Source: Syncephalastrum monosporum B8922 (taxonomy: Eukaryota; Mucoromycota; Mucoromycetes; Mucorales; Syncephalastraceae). Taken from it: DNA of 64,000 bases. The first letter of the stretch is position 1. The number at the start of each line of letters is the position of its first letter. The notes below the pieces were generated by a model, which did not search any database, was not told the DNA's origin, and saw nothing but the letters and a program-made list of their open reading frames with translations. This document shows, one piece after another, positions 33,176 to 45,296 of the stretch. Where the stretch lies: contig JNEN01001260.1 in assembly GCA_000697355.1 (NCBI GenBank), positions 372,001 to 436,000 of the forward strand, written 5' to 3'. The position numbers were made by a program, and so were the translations under genes.

Positions 33176-36100
33176 GATAAGGTGAGAGAGAAAGAGAGAG
33201 AGGAGATAAGTCGAAAGAAAGGAAGAAGAGGGAAAGGGCTACGAAAGCTGAAGAAGTTTTTTTTAGTAGGTTGAGCGTCGGGACGGGATGGAAAGCCGTT
33301 TAAATCAAAGGAGTGTAGAGAGAGCACGACAGATAGTAGTCCAGCTAAAGGGCTACACATCGACAAAGGTTAAAAAAAGCCCAGCCATCCGCAAGAGACG
33401 TATACTCACTCTGTGTGTCTGTTTGTATGTCTGTGCCTTTTGGTTCAGGTGTGCTGTATGAATTCGTGAAAGAGAGCGAGCAAAAACGTCCACGCTTCTA
33501 AAAATATCACCATCCGCGCCGACGTGACACAAAAATCTGTTGTTCATATCTGAGCTTATTAAAACCGAACGATCAGAAGTGGAAGAACGTCGGTCGCGCT
33601 CTGCTCTTATATTATACGACTTTTGACACGCTTTAATTCTCTTCAACTTCTGCATCGATGCAGACAACGAAGAGAAACACCGCGATAATGCAAGCCTACA
33701 TCTTGAGGAGACGGCTGTAAAAAAAAAGAAGAGTTACAGAAACGGAGAGGACTATATTTGGCACGTCGCCAGGTCGTTCATTCAGCCTCTGAACCTGGTG
33801 CTCCCGGATTTATATAATACATGCACACGTCGTATCACATACACGCGGCGGCAGCATTCCTGGATATTGGCTCAAATGCAGTCGAATAAGACTAGCTTCT
33901 TTCCACACATATTTTACCACAAATGCAATTACCATTGACGACACCACCAGCGCGTGGACACGGCATTAAATAAATTACGGCCCGGGAACAAGGCGATTTA
34001 GATCACGCTCTTTATCGTGCGGACAGAAGATCTGTTGCATCTCGAAAGTGCGCTCACTGAAAAAAAAAAAAAAATGCGGGGCAACCTAAACAGGGACAGC
34101 AGGCTGACGGCAGATTCAATCGGGTATGCGATGCCACACTCAAAGACGGTAATACCTTACATATCGCCGCGACCTATCGTCCTCACTGGTATCGCCTTTT
34201 AGGACCTAATGTCCGTGTGGCGATGAGGAAACAAAAAAAAAAGGACTTCACGTGTTACATCTCCGCCACTGCTTTGTCGTATACCTCTCCACTTGCCTTA
34301 TCTTCGATACTGCCGCCCAATGATTAGTTTGAACAGGCTCATTGCATACATATATAAAAATACAAGCATAGCATAAGGTCGTATACAATGCTGCTATGGA
34401 AAGGTACTGTGTATCTTCTTTCCCAGGCAGCACTTGTCATCGGATAATTTTAGATCGCTGAACTTCGGCATTGGCTTCGTCATAATGACATGATAGACGA
34501 AACTGAAGGCGCGACGTTTATCTGCTTGCGCCATCTGGGGTGCCATTGGATCTGCCCTGTCAACCGTCATTTATCCCCTAATGCAGGACGCAAACCAAGT
34601 CGATAGCCTCTGCAGCATTTTCCTGACCTGAGCAAGTATACAACTTAAATGGTAATCTGCCACGTGTCTTCTTGTCACTCAGAGTTGACACGCATCCATT
34701 GTCAGATATTTCAACTGCAAATGACTTTTTTATTGGCTGCACTCGACTCTTTTTTTTTTCATAAATAATAAAATAATAAATGATCTGCAATTAGAAAGCC
34801 TTTACAAATGTACACAAAAATGGAGAAACGACATGGATACCCTAGAGTGTAATAAAATATACTCTGAAAGATCCTTTGCTCTCGAAGGTATGTATGAGTA
34901 CTTTTATGACGTTAGCGATAGATAAGTTGTACAAGGGAAAATACCTGTGGGCGCATGTTCGAATCCCAGAAGATACCGCGAATGGGAGCATTCTCGTCGC
35001 ACAAGATGCCTCATAAGTCTGGCAGCAATCCTCTAGGACAACCTTACCTCTCATGGGGAGTAGTTTGTCTCCTGCGATTCATCCGTATATTATCAACAAT
35101 TGTACGTACAGTAAAGTGTGCAGTATATTTGACATAATCTGCGTCAGACGGACCTACACGGGTTCATGTCCTTCTGAACCGCATTAAGTATATTTTGGAC
35201 TAAAGGTAGACAGCAAATGGTCGTGCTAGAAAAAAAAGAGCACGGTTTTTAAAAAAAGAATCTATGTATAGCTCGTGAGATGAATAATAACAAAAGAAAC
35301 GTTGCGATACCTCACATCTATATGGAGGAGCACATATACCCATTGAAATACACACGGATAGCGATCAGGCTTTTCCTTTTTATAAGAACAAGCATCTATA
35401 TAGTAAGATATACCATTAGGGCGCGAGGCTTCCCATTCCTTCTACTTTACAAGCATACTAAAAATTAGTGCTAAGACGGAAAACAGGTAATATGACCGTA
35501 GTGTAATTGTGCAGTTCACGTATTATATCCTGTCTAGAATGTGTATCCTCCAATTATGATGTGTGTAGAGTAGGATCTTAGGATCATGGGAAGGCACAGT
35601 CGGTACCAGTGTCGCTGAGTTTCTTTTTATAAAAGCAGTATATGATACCTACTAGCTTGTAAATGTGATCGAGTGTGGACTTGGTTTAGCACTTATTTCT
35701 CAGGTCTTCATCTTTATCACCTCATCTTCATCACTTTTCCATCAGTATTATATAATCGTACGAAGTTCTGCTTGTCATTCGCTTTAATATGACAGAGTCT
35801 ATGAGCCTTGAATACGCTTTAGGATATGACAAGCGCATTGAAAGGCGGCATCATGAGTCCGGGATATATATGCATAAAAGTGGGGTGGAACAGCGAATTG
35901 GTACGGAGATCATAAGGCGTGCGTAAGATGCTGTTTTGACTTTTTCTCACAGAACTCTTGGGACCACCTGGTACTCATAAAAAGTTTAGTTTCTCGATAT
36001 TTGCATATATCAAGAAAGGTCGTCGTGTAAAGGAGTAGGTTTGAAAGATCAAGCAATACATACGTGCGTATACACAAGCGGGTTAGCGAGTACACCAAAA

Positions 36101-36716
36101 GGCCAAGACTCCATTTTTTGGATCACGATAAACAAACGACAACGGTGCCATGGAAGATAAAGATGGACGTGGACAAATTGGGACATCCTTTGTTGGCCCC
36201 AGTTCCCGCGGTATTAGGGGACAATCACCCATTGTCTGCCACAAAACATTTTTCCATCCAGGAGGACTGGCTGGATAAAATATCAAAGGGCGACTGTTTC
36301 AGTTTTATAAAATTGCAATAGAGAACAAGGGGAGCGGAGGGATTAATTGACTTTTCCATGATGCGATATAATGGCGAGGATGACATGTATATTCATTTCA
36401 GTGGCTGTTTCAGAGTGAATGGCCTGTTTATCCGGACAAGAGGGCATTGCACGAAAGGGTATGACAATGGGGCATGAAATGTAGGAGAAGCATGAGCTGT
36501 TGCTTTTTCTTGGGATTCCAAAGTCAGAAGACTCAGGCAGTAGGCAGTGAGCTGAGCAAAACTGTACGCTATAATTCCCTTATTTAGCTAGACCAATGAG
36601 GTGCCTAAATGCAGCGAGCAAAAAGTCAAAAAGCACCGGCTTTGGAAAGAAGGCTTGGAAGGGTTGGACTCACCCGACAAACACAGCCCGTCCCTTCCTG
36701 TTCAACTGTGCCTTTA
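33176..36716. other. Large intergenic region, no gene seen
   Basis: 3.5 kb of mostly AT-rich sequence between the glycosyltransferase (-) and the F-box gene (+). The first ~500 bp on the minus strand are the CT-rich leader and promoter of the glycosyltransferase. A runs lie near 34062 and 35232. No open frame over 90 codons, apart from one in the leader region, shows a domain. GTTCGAATCCC near 34959 resembles a tRNA B box, but no tRNA arms form around it. Confidence 0.5.
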
Positions 36717-38838
36717 ATGACAAAACTCAACTTTGACGATCCGTGGCAGCATCACCTTCACAAGGTGAATGAAGCTCTTCTCGAGGCTGACTACTCGACT
36801 GCGCAAGCCCGAATACACCTCCTGAAGCGATCGTCACTCTTGGCAACCACACCTCGATCCCGTGAAGCTGCTATCGAACGGGGCGATCTCGAAGGTGCGC
36901 TGGAACTCGTCTATTTGTTTCCCCGCCTGTCGATCGGATATTTATGGGCAGGGGTCTTGCTTGTCCGTGCCTGCCGTTACCGAGAAGCTATCGAGATCTA
37001 TCAGCGCGGAGTAGATGAGGTGGTGCCTGAGGATGACGGTAGAGGACATGCGATCCTGCGGTACAGACTCGACGAGGCAAAGCAATACCACGACCGTCGG
37101 AAGGATCTCCTGGGTCTGCTGCCCCACGAAGTCGTATGTCTTGTCTTGCGCCATCTGTCCTTCACGGAACTGGTCCGCTGCACGGGTGTCAGCAGCACTT
37201 GGCGCATGCTCATCTTCTCTTGGCCCTCCATCTGGTCGTCTGTCCACATCGACGTCTCTGGCGACTCTGGAAGGCATATGGTCGAATGCCTCGCGCAGAT
37301 CAACCGCGATAAGCTGCGTGACCTCAAGCTGACCTCCGTTCATCGAGACGGCATGTTCGGCGTCGAACGTGCCTTGCGCTTCCTTGGCCAGCAGAGCTGT
37401 CACTTCCTGGAGTCCATCCGTAAGGAACTTACTCTGTTTCATGGGAGGAAAAGGAGAAAGGAGACCTGGAAGAACAGAAAAACCAATCTCCGTCACAGCC
37501 GCTTGGGTCCCTGGAAATGGCTCATACATTAATATGCCTATGTAACTTTCTGTAGAAATCTCAGCCAAAGGCAATCGCGATACAGCTGTCGAGGATTTGC
37601 TGCTGCCCCTGATCAGCTCTGCAAAGGAGAGTTTGCGCGTGCTTGATATTTCGCTTGAGAATGACACCGGAAAAGCATCCAAGGTCCTGGAGACGGCGCT
37701 ATCCCAGTGCTCTCGCATCACGCAGATCAGATTGACAAGCGATCATGTTCCCGCGTCTTGGTCCTTGAGAGTCCCCACCCGGCCCTTGCAGCTGCCACTG
37801 GGAGGCGTGCAATCCTCCCTCACCCACCTCACCTGGTCTACCTTGGCAAACTTCCCCGATAGTTTAGTGACTGCCTGTCCTAACCTTCGAGCTCTATCCA
37901 TTGCTGGTACCAACATTGAAAACGCCCACCGCTTATTTGCACGTATTACAGACTGCTGTCCGGCCCTTGAACAGCTGCATTGCAACCACCCCATCGAGGA
38001 ATCCATCTGTGCAACCCCAGCGCGGTTTGGTTTGCGAAGCCTCATTATCAAGGGCCTCGACCGTGTATCCGATGGAGATATTGCCGCGTTGACGGCTCGC
38101 CATCTCCACACGCTCGAGACGCTCGTCATTGACGATGCGGCCGAAGAGTCAGGGACTTTCTGGACACAGATTGCGTCGCTGGGAGCCGAAAACTTGCGGT
38201 ATCTAACCTACCGCCCTCGCCGGCGTGATAATGACTCGGTACAAGAAATATACACAGCAGTGAGGCGGTCGCCGCGGCTCGTATCGGTGAAGATGCCATT
38301 TCTGGATTGGGGTATCGAGCAAGTGCTGCAGCCGCTGAGCGAGTTGGCTGACCTCCGTGAGCTGGTTCTCTACGGATGCACATACCAGGTCAGCAGCGGC
38401 ATCCAGCGTGTAGCCGAGGACCTGTCCACACTCAAGCATACATCCTGTCTGGAAAAGCTCGAGTTTCGCAACTATCCTTGTATAACCGATACAGCTCTTA
38501 TCTCGATGGGCAAAATCAAGGCGCTTCGCAGTGTAGCCGTCACCGACTGCAGCAGCTTGACAACCGAAGGCATCCTGGAATTTGTACGACGGGCGGAAGA
38601 CATCGAAAGCATCAACTTTGCCAACTGTTTTGCGGTAACAAACGAAGTTCTGGTGGAGCTGGCGAAGAAGAAGAATCTGAAGGCTGTCGACGTGTCTGGG
38701 TGCCACAACATATCAGATTATGGTGTACGCTATTTGCTGGCGAATGCGTGCAGTGGCCTTCAGAGCTTCAACGCAGAGGCTCCAGCTGTAAGCAACACTT
38801 TGATCAAACAAGTGCAGCATGCTCTGAGCAGACAATAA
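36717..38838 (+). CDS. TPR-F-box-LRR protein, Dia2/Pof3-like (661 aa, two exons)
   Basis: Predicted substrate receptor of a nuclear SCF ubiquitin ligase; Dia2/Pof3 act in replisome disassembly and genome stability. Exons are 36717-37419 and 37556-38838. An N-terminal TPR-like helical region (about residues 10-125; SREAAIERGDLEGALELVYL, REAIEIYQRGVDEV) precedes the F-box (about 130-178; LLGLLPHEVVCLVLRHLS, CTGVSSTWRMLI). The rest is leucine-rich repeats (CITDTALISMGKIKALRSVA, CFAVTNEVLVELAKKKNLK, CHNISDYGVRYLL). The order TPR, F-box, LRR is diagnostic of Pof3/Dia2 among fungi. ATG 36717 starts MTKLNFDDPWQHHLHK; an upstream in-frame ATG at 36609 would add 36 basic residues. A disordered-protein gene follows 109 bp downstream. 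Confidence 0.88.
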
Positions 38839-38947
38839 GATTGCATTCATACCCACATATAAAGAAATCTAAAAAAACTCTTTCTGGACGCGCTTCGAAT
38901 TTCCCTTTCTCCCCTACAAACTTTTACGCATGCTTCCACTGCGCACC

Positions 38948-40238
38948 ATGTCGTCTGCATCTTCAGAGACACGGCCAACTGGATCTTTGCCGCCTAAGGC
39001 AAGACGCCGTAGACTGCCAATCCGGTCTCTTGAATGCGACACCAAGGATTACGCCGATTCGCCGCCGTTTTTGAACGAGACTTACACGTCGCCCTCCGAA
39101 GAGAACAAAGATCCCTCCTTCCTGGACTTGCCTGATTCCACTCCCATCGTGATTGGCACACCGACACAAGAAGGCAGACGCAGCACGCCCAGACTCTCAC
39201 GGCACAGGACGATCGATCTTTCTGCCCGTCTGACGAAACGCGAGAGCGATGACTTCATGGATCTCAGCCGACATTCCTTCGTTCCACGCAACCTGGACAA
39301 CGCTCTGCGGGCAGCTGCGGGCCGCAGTATGGATCAACCCACCGACGAGAGCAACGACGAAGACGACGAGGATGATAATATGAGTGATCGTCATTCCAGT
39401 GATGATACCCGTAGCCTGGATGCCGCTACACTCGACACTGACAAACCCTATACCACCGTGCACTCAAGTGTATGTCAATATCGACGAGCAGGGCAACAAA
39501 AAGTCTCATCTATAACCATAGGCCTTCGAGAAAGCTAATGTTGGCGTCATCCTCCCAGAAGTGAAGCTGACCCTTCCTCAGGAAATCGACAAAGGCCCTG
39601 GCTCACCCTCTTCACGAAATAATCATGCCAACGCACCCAGGAAATCCCCCCACGAATCACTCTCAGCAGAGAAAACACGGAACGCAGAAGACGACGAGAC
39701 CTCTTCGGATACCAGTGAATCTACCCAGGACACAATCGACCTGACAGTAGCTAGCAACCCACTCGTTGCAGCTGCGGTTTCTACGGAGACTCACAAAATC
39801 GAGCCTGAATCACAGCCTACGCTATCTGTCATGTCACCAAAAGACGAGTCTGTTACACCACAACAACCTGACCTGATTTCCACCGCCAGTGACGATCACA
39901 AACACGAATCCGGGTCAAAGCCCAAAAAACGTATGGTCCATTTCGACCTACCGCCTCTGCCAGACTTGGAACCAATCAAGATCCAGGAGCCCGACTATAT
40001 CCTGGATCTATACGAAACCTCGCCCACCAAACGAATGAAACGCTCCAATTCTCTTCAGAGGCTCAAGTGCACAACCGCGTTGGATTGGGTCGAGAATGAT
40101 GCCGATACCGATCCACGGAAGCATGACATTGGAGCATATCGCAAACAGAGACTTAATGCACGCTTGCAAAGGCGGACGACAAAGAAAGTGACGGTCCCAA
40201 CGTCGTCATGGAAATGCAGAGACATAGGCTCTTCATAA
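38948..40238 (+). CDS. Unknown, largely disordered protein with a conserved-looking C-terminus (412 aa, two exons)
   Basis: Exons are 38948-39469 and 39522-40238. I chose ATG 38948 for its better context (ACCATGT); ATG 38930 would add six residues. The protein is Ser/Thr/Asp/Pro-rich, with an acidic patch (ESNDEDDEDDNMSD), a basic N-terminus (PPKARRRRLPIRS) and many SP/TP sites, suggesting a phosphorylated nuclear protein. The segment AFEKANVGVILPEVKLTLP follows the intron. The C-terminal ~100 residues (MVHFDLPPLPDLEPIKIQEP, then YETSPTKRMKRSNS and ALDWVENDADTDPRKHDIGA) look less random and end in a basic helix (KQRLNARLQRR). I recognise no family. It begins 109 bp after the F-box stop and converges on the methyltransferase gene with a 129-bp gap. 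Confidence 0.7.
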
Positions 40239-40367
40239 TAAAAAAAAACCCCCAAATGACATAGTGTTTTGTACACATCACTATTCCTGTTAAAAACCAA
40301 AAGAAAAAAAATATTTACATCACATAAGGGGATTTAGAGGAGAGCGATTTACAGACTCATGAGCCGC

Positions 40368-42400
40368 TTAGTCCACATATCCGTCGGCGAATTCATTGAT
40401 GGATTCCCAGGCACCATTATCCAGGGTGGGTTCTGCTATCTGAGTTGTTATCTTGCCAAGTGTTGGAGGTGACCCCTTGGGTATCTGGCTCTTTTCCGGG
40501 GAAGAAGCGGGTGTTATCGGTGTCGTGATAGTGCTCGTGCTGGTCGGTTGTGCTGTTGTACTTGCCGGCTTGCGGCCGTAGCACACAAACCAGTTCAGAT
40601 GCGACTGGTATTTACGGCACTCTTGTACTGCATGGCCCATGGCTGCGTCCGTCAACATCGTAGTTGTATGTTCCATACCTGCAGGCTGCCAATCCGAGAG
40701 CTGCTGCGACGTGGTGGATGCTTCCCGTACTTTCGGATCCAACGACCGCAGAAAAAGGTCCAAGTTTTGTGCATGAATCTCGCCGAGTTGACCACCCCAT
40801 CCAATAGGAATCGTGACCTGGTGCTGATGGATATCCACAAACCCGCTCCCGTGCGCCTTACTATCCTGGTGCTGCATCATGAGCAGAGTTGATAGGTGAT
40901 GGCTGAGGTCCAGTTTGATGTTGCACTGTTTTTCAAAATTGGTATATACTGCATCAAGAGATAAAGAAAAAATAGAGAGGGGTATTGCGAATCGGACATC
41001 TGTGGTGAGATAACGTGATATTTTTCTCTGACTTGTGATGTTTTCTTTTCTTTTCTTTTTGCTATTGTTCGCTTACGTTTCTGATTGATAAGAGAATCTG
41101 TCACAGGACCTGGACGCTGAACGCGATACTCCACGTCGCGTAGCTCGACGTAGCCATTCGGCTTAAGCACACGCAAGATTTCCGCCAGAAGTTTGTATAT
41201 CTGATCCAAAGTCAGGCACCCAAGCATGAGACGCATGTGCAGATAGTCAAAGGTGTTGTCTGGGAAGGGAAGCCCTTCGAGGATATTGTGTTGTCGAAAG
41301 TAGGTGTTGGCTGGTTTAATGGTTCCTGGAAACATGAGACACAGATCTATCCCGTGGAAATCTAATATCGCGTGCAAACATGCGAGAGTTTGCATGTGCG
41401 CGGCGGTTAGATAATAGAATTTCAGTGATAAAAGTCATCAGTCCCTACCCGCATTTGGAAAATCGGTTGCCATCTCGAGTACCCTATAGTAGCCAAGCAT
41501 ATCATTCGTTATGAGCCTATTTTTTCTATACAGAAAATCTGCTCTTCAGTAGGACGCAGCATACCATGTACCAGGCCCACAGCCTATGTCAAGGACTTGC
41601 GGGCGCCTCTGTTTCTGCTGCTGACACAGCGTGTCTTCTGCTAAGATTTTCTCAGTTGGGATCATGCTGTTGCCATTAAAGGCGTATTTTAACAGAAAAT
41701 GCTGTACGAAGAAATAGTGTTGGAGTCAATACGCTTGGTCTTTTCGTCTTTCTGCTGGGCTCTGGATCACTTTTCCTACCAGGATAATCAATCTATCCGA
41801 TTCATCGTCATCGCACACCATCCGATACGGTACTCCAGGGGCTGTGACGTATTTTCGTCCTTCCAAAGTGATGTATTGGAGACCCTTCGGTGGCCGGAGA
41901 GCACCATCTTCATTAGATAGTGTTGAGGCGTTTGAAGAAAAGTTGCTGCTAGCCAAAGAAAGTCGCTCAGATCCTGCGTCGCTGCTGTTATTACGACTCG
42001 ATGGGCTTTTGACATAATATGTGGTGGTGCTGACGATGTAGTAAGGGCCTTTGCCATTATTAGACGGGCGGCGTGTTGTGGTTGTCATCGTGGTTACACC
42101 TTGACTCTGCTGTGTTGCTGTTTGTTGTTGATGGTGCTGTGCTGGTACAGGGAGCTTTGGAGATGTTGGCGACGTTGCGCTTGCAACGGAAGATTGCCGT
42201 CGGGGGAAATATACTGGACTGGTTTCGCACCATGTACTGTTAAGAGATGGCATACTCTTTGGGGCTGCGCTCGTCTTATTTGCTTGCTCAATCATGTGTT
42301 GGAAAAAAGGCGATTTGGAGATGCGGCGTTTGCCCTTGGGTGAAAGACTGGAGGCGACCGCCTCGGGAACGGCGGTGGGTTGTGAGACTTGGTTGCCCAT
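40368..42400 (-). CDS. SAM methyltransferase with N-myristoylation signal (552 aa, five exons)
   Basis: Exons on the minus strand are 42400-41780, 41701-41565, 41483-41449, 41361-41077 and 40948-40368. The N-terminus MGNQVSQP fits the myristoylation consensus (Gly2, Ser6), so membrane attachment is predicted. The first ~205 residues are Ser/Thr/Gln-rich and disordered, with a short element KGLQYITLEGRKYVTAPGVP near the end. The methyltransferase core follows: motif I VLDIGCGPGTW, VLEMATDFPNADFHGIDL, NILEGLPFPDNTFDYLHMRL, and LRVLKPNGYVELRDVEY. The C-terminal tail is Thr/Pro-rich. The fourth intron has two in-frame acceptors 51 nt apart (after 41000 or after 40949); I used the second because of its pyrimidine tract. 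The acceptor substrate is unknown. Confidence 0.85.
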
Positions 42401-45296
42401 GAATAGTAAAAAAAGGCCAAGATAGAGTGTGGCTGTTGGGGATAAAGGGAAAGAAGGGAAAAAACTTGTTTGAGATCCTTCACCGTTTATTTGGTTTTGG
42501 GCATATATCAGACATTTCCGATTGTGCTGTCCCTTGTCTGGTGTAGCTTTCTTGGTGATCGTCACCCTCCGCCCTTAATTCTCTTATCAGTCCTGTGCGA
42601 CCAGCGTCGCACATACTCCGATCCACGTTCCAGTAAAGAAAAAGGTGATCCACTTTTTTTAATCTTCTGGAGCTTCTCTGTGTATTGCCTTGTTGATATG
42701 TATATATGCAGATGGACCAGTATACACTAAAATGAATAAATGATGCAACCTCTCATGATATCTACGGAGAAGAAAACCGTGAATATGACATATGGAGTCG
42801 TATCATTACTGCTGCGATCAGGGTGGATGCTCCCAATTTTTACATGACAGTGATATATGAGGCACAGGATGTTACTAAACATCATTTTCAGCAATGATAG
42901 AGAGGATATAGATCTGAGTAACTAGATTTATTAATGAGCTTGCGATCAACAGCTTTAAACTCGTTAACATGTCAGAAACAATGATAGGGATTATCAGAGA
43001 TAAGGTCTGTAAACGAGCGAGTGCATCTGACCTGCATCAGTGTACACATCAAGTCAGGCTTAACTCTATAAATCCGTCTACATGCAGCCGCACTTTAACG
43101 CGGCAAGCCGCAGTGAAGGATGCCTCCTGACTTGGCGGTTAGGGTTTTGTATGTTACTTTTTATGCCAGAGATAAGGACAAAAAATACCTATCCCTGTCC
43201 CCCCTTTGACTCTTATCTCTCGTTTTCCTGTTTTTTCAAGTGACTCCCTATTTGTTAGCTGATGAGTTACCTACTTGACGGAGTAAAGATGGCACGACGT
43301 GCAAAATTACAACACTGTATCATCTGCTATGCCATTTCTTCGTGTATCGTCATTGCATCAAAGTACTAAAATACTAGACGGACCGACTACGACACACAAG
43401 AATGAACAAGACATAGATAAAAGGTAATATTTACACTTAGCAAAATAGTAGTACGTAGCATAATATTTGTTGATTGTTGCGTTTAAAGTTTTGGTGATGC
43501 CAAGCTACTCAAGCAAGCAGGCAGTACATGTATGCACCTCCATTCTACACACCAATTGGAGTAAAAACAAAGAATGGCATAGGACGATCGAAGAAAGATG
43601 CTGCGTTTGCTGGTAGTGTGATTGCGCAACGAAATAAAAAGCACCCTTCTGAAATATGAGCATGATATATGGTGCAGATGTGTACTGGATAAAACGGCTA
43701 TGTGCAAGACATATACAAGAGTAACAGAATGTTGTGCTTGATTTCTGATAAAAATCTACCGTCCCCCTTGTTGCTATCTTATGTCCACATAGATTGCAAA
43801 TCAACAGTAAAACATCCATCGATCACTCATTTTGTGTAGCAGTATTCTCCTAGCCTCCAGGATACTCCTGTGCCACGTTATCTTTGCGTAAGGAAGCAAA
43901 GGAGTCGTCTGGTGCGCTTACATATATGCTTTCGGCGTGCACTTGGCTCTTGAAACCTTTAAGCACTCCGCAGCTCTGGAAAGATTTTCATCTCGGAAAC
44001 TGTTCTATAATTAATTACAATGGCAGCTGAAATTGAAAGTTATCCGCTGTCAAGAGAGTTTGGAGTTCTCATGCAGCATAATGTACCCGTAATGAAGCAC
44101 CTGAGAGATATCATATATAATATTGACCTAGCGTTGATCCTCTGTGAGTTATAAGTACGCCATCATAGAAAAGAGAAGAAGGGTCTGCAGCTTGTTATCG
44201 ATAGCGAGGCAGTGAATATGAAGGACGCTGATGACGTCTCTTGGCTACAAGCTTTCCTATGATCAAACAGAGTTAGTTCGGGCGGTCTTCTGTTCTCGCG
44301 TGCAGCAAACATGTGTACGGGATATACAAGAAGTTTAGTGCATACTCCGGTGGCACTGATGAGTCGAGGCGATTGGTGGAGACGCCTGTCAGACGACCGC
44401 TGGATACTACGTCCTGCCAAAGCAGTAAGCGAGATCAAGTAATTTCTAATGCGTTTATGTTCTTGTGCAAGCGCTGGGTGGCCCATGCATATAAAGTTCG
44501 TGAGCCAAGGGCGAAGCCGAATTTCCTTGACTTGGCTTGCATCACCTGCATATATGACGGGACACAAGTGAGGCCAAAAATAATATTCTTTTCAGTCTTT
44601 TGTGTTTTCGCTGAGCCATTCTTGGCAGGCGCGAGGAGGTACCTTTTTTTACTGTATTTTCTGATCCGAATTCATTTCTCGACGAAGCACCGCTTCATGA
44701 TTGGTGATGTTCTTTTGCAATGAAAATATGGTATATTTTTTTATTTATTTTTTGGGTGAAATCGGGAGTCACCCAGGTACACCACGCGCGCGAAACAAAC
44801 GAAGGCATCGATGGGAGTCGAAAGAGTATTTTTCTGTAGTGTATGACGCCATGATTTTCTTCACTTTTTTTTTTTTTTTTTTTTTTGCATGGACTAGTCC
44901 TTTGTGCACCAATGAATGGCATGGTCGCTTTTCCATGGTATTCTCTGCTCTCGGCGGCCGCCTATGTTGACAATCTTGTGCCCTTTTAATTTAGAACGAT
45001 TTTAAATCTTCCGCGATAAATTAGCAGAGAAAGCAGAAAAACCCACACGGGAACTGCAGCGTAGCGTAGCAATAGTTGGACAGAGGTATGCCCAGTTCCA
45101 TTCTGTTCTTGAGGACTCAAAGACTGTTCTTTTTGCTCTTTTTTTATAAAAAGAGAGAAGCCACAAATGGCTAGTGTGTCCTATTTTTGCCTTTGGGTCG
45201 TCCAAAGAAAGCTGAGTCCGCTCGTGGATTCCGGATTCCTCTCTTTTTTCTGCCCACCCTTCCCTGCCTTATTTCGATTCGACCTTGAAGGATAGG
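42401..45296. other. Large intergenic region, no gene seen
   Basis: 2.9 kb between the divergent methyltransferase (-) and Hsp70-like (+) genes. It is AT-rich with a 22-nt T run (44865-44886). A TATAAAAA box at about 45145 lies roughly 150 bp before the Hsp70-like ATG. Overlapping frames of 70-136 codons near 43.5 and 44.2-44.7 kb have no domain or splice support. Confidence 0.5.
44865..44886 (+). repeat. Poly(T) tract, 22 nt
   Basis: Uninterrupted T run in the promoter-side intergenic region of the Hsp70-like gene, about 410 bp upstream of its ATG. Confidence 0.9.

Noticed and set aside
33353..33667. 104-codon minus-strand frame upstream of the glycosyltransferase
   Set aside because: It lies in the presumed leader/promoter, shows no domain and is not joined in frame to the glycosyltransferase.
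34940..34990. GTTCGAATCCC resembling a tRNA B box
   Set aside because: The five bases on either side cannot pair to make a T stem, there is no A box at the right distance and no acceptor stem.
43483..44723. Several frames of 74-136 codons on both strands
   Set aside because: They overlap one another, have no domain or splice support, and lie in AT-rich intergenic sequence.
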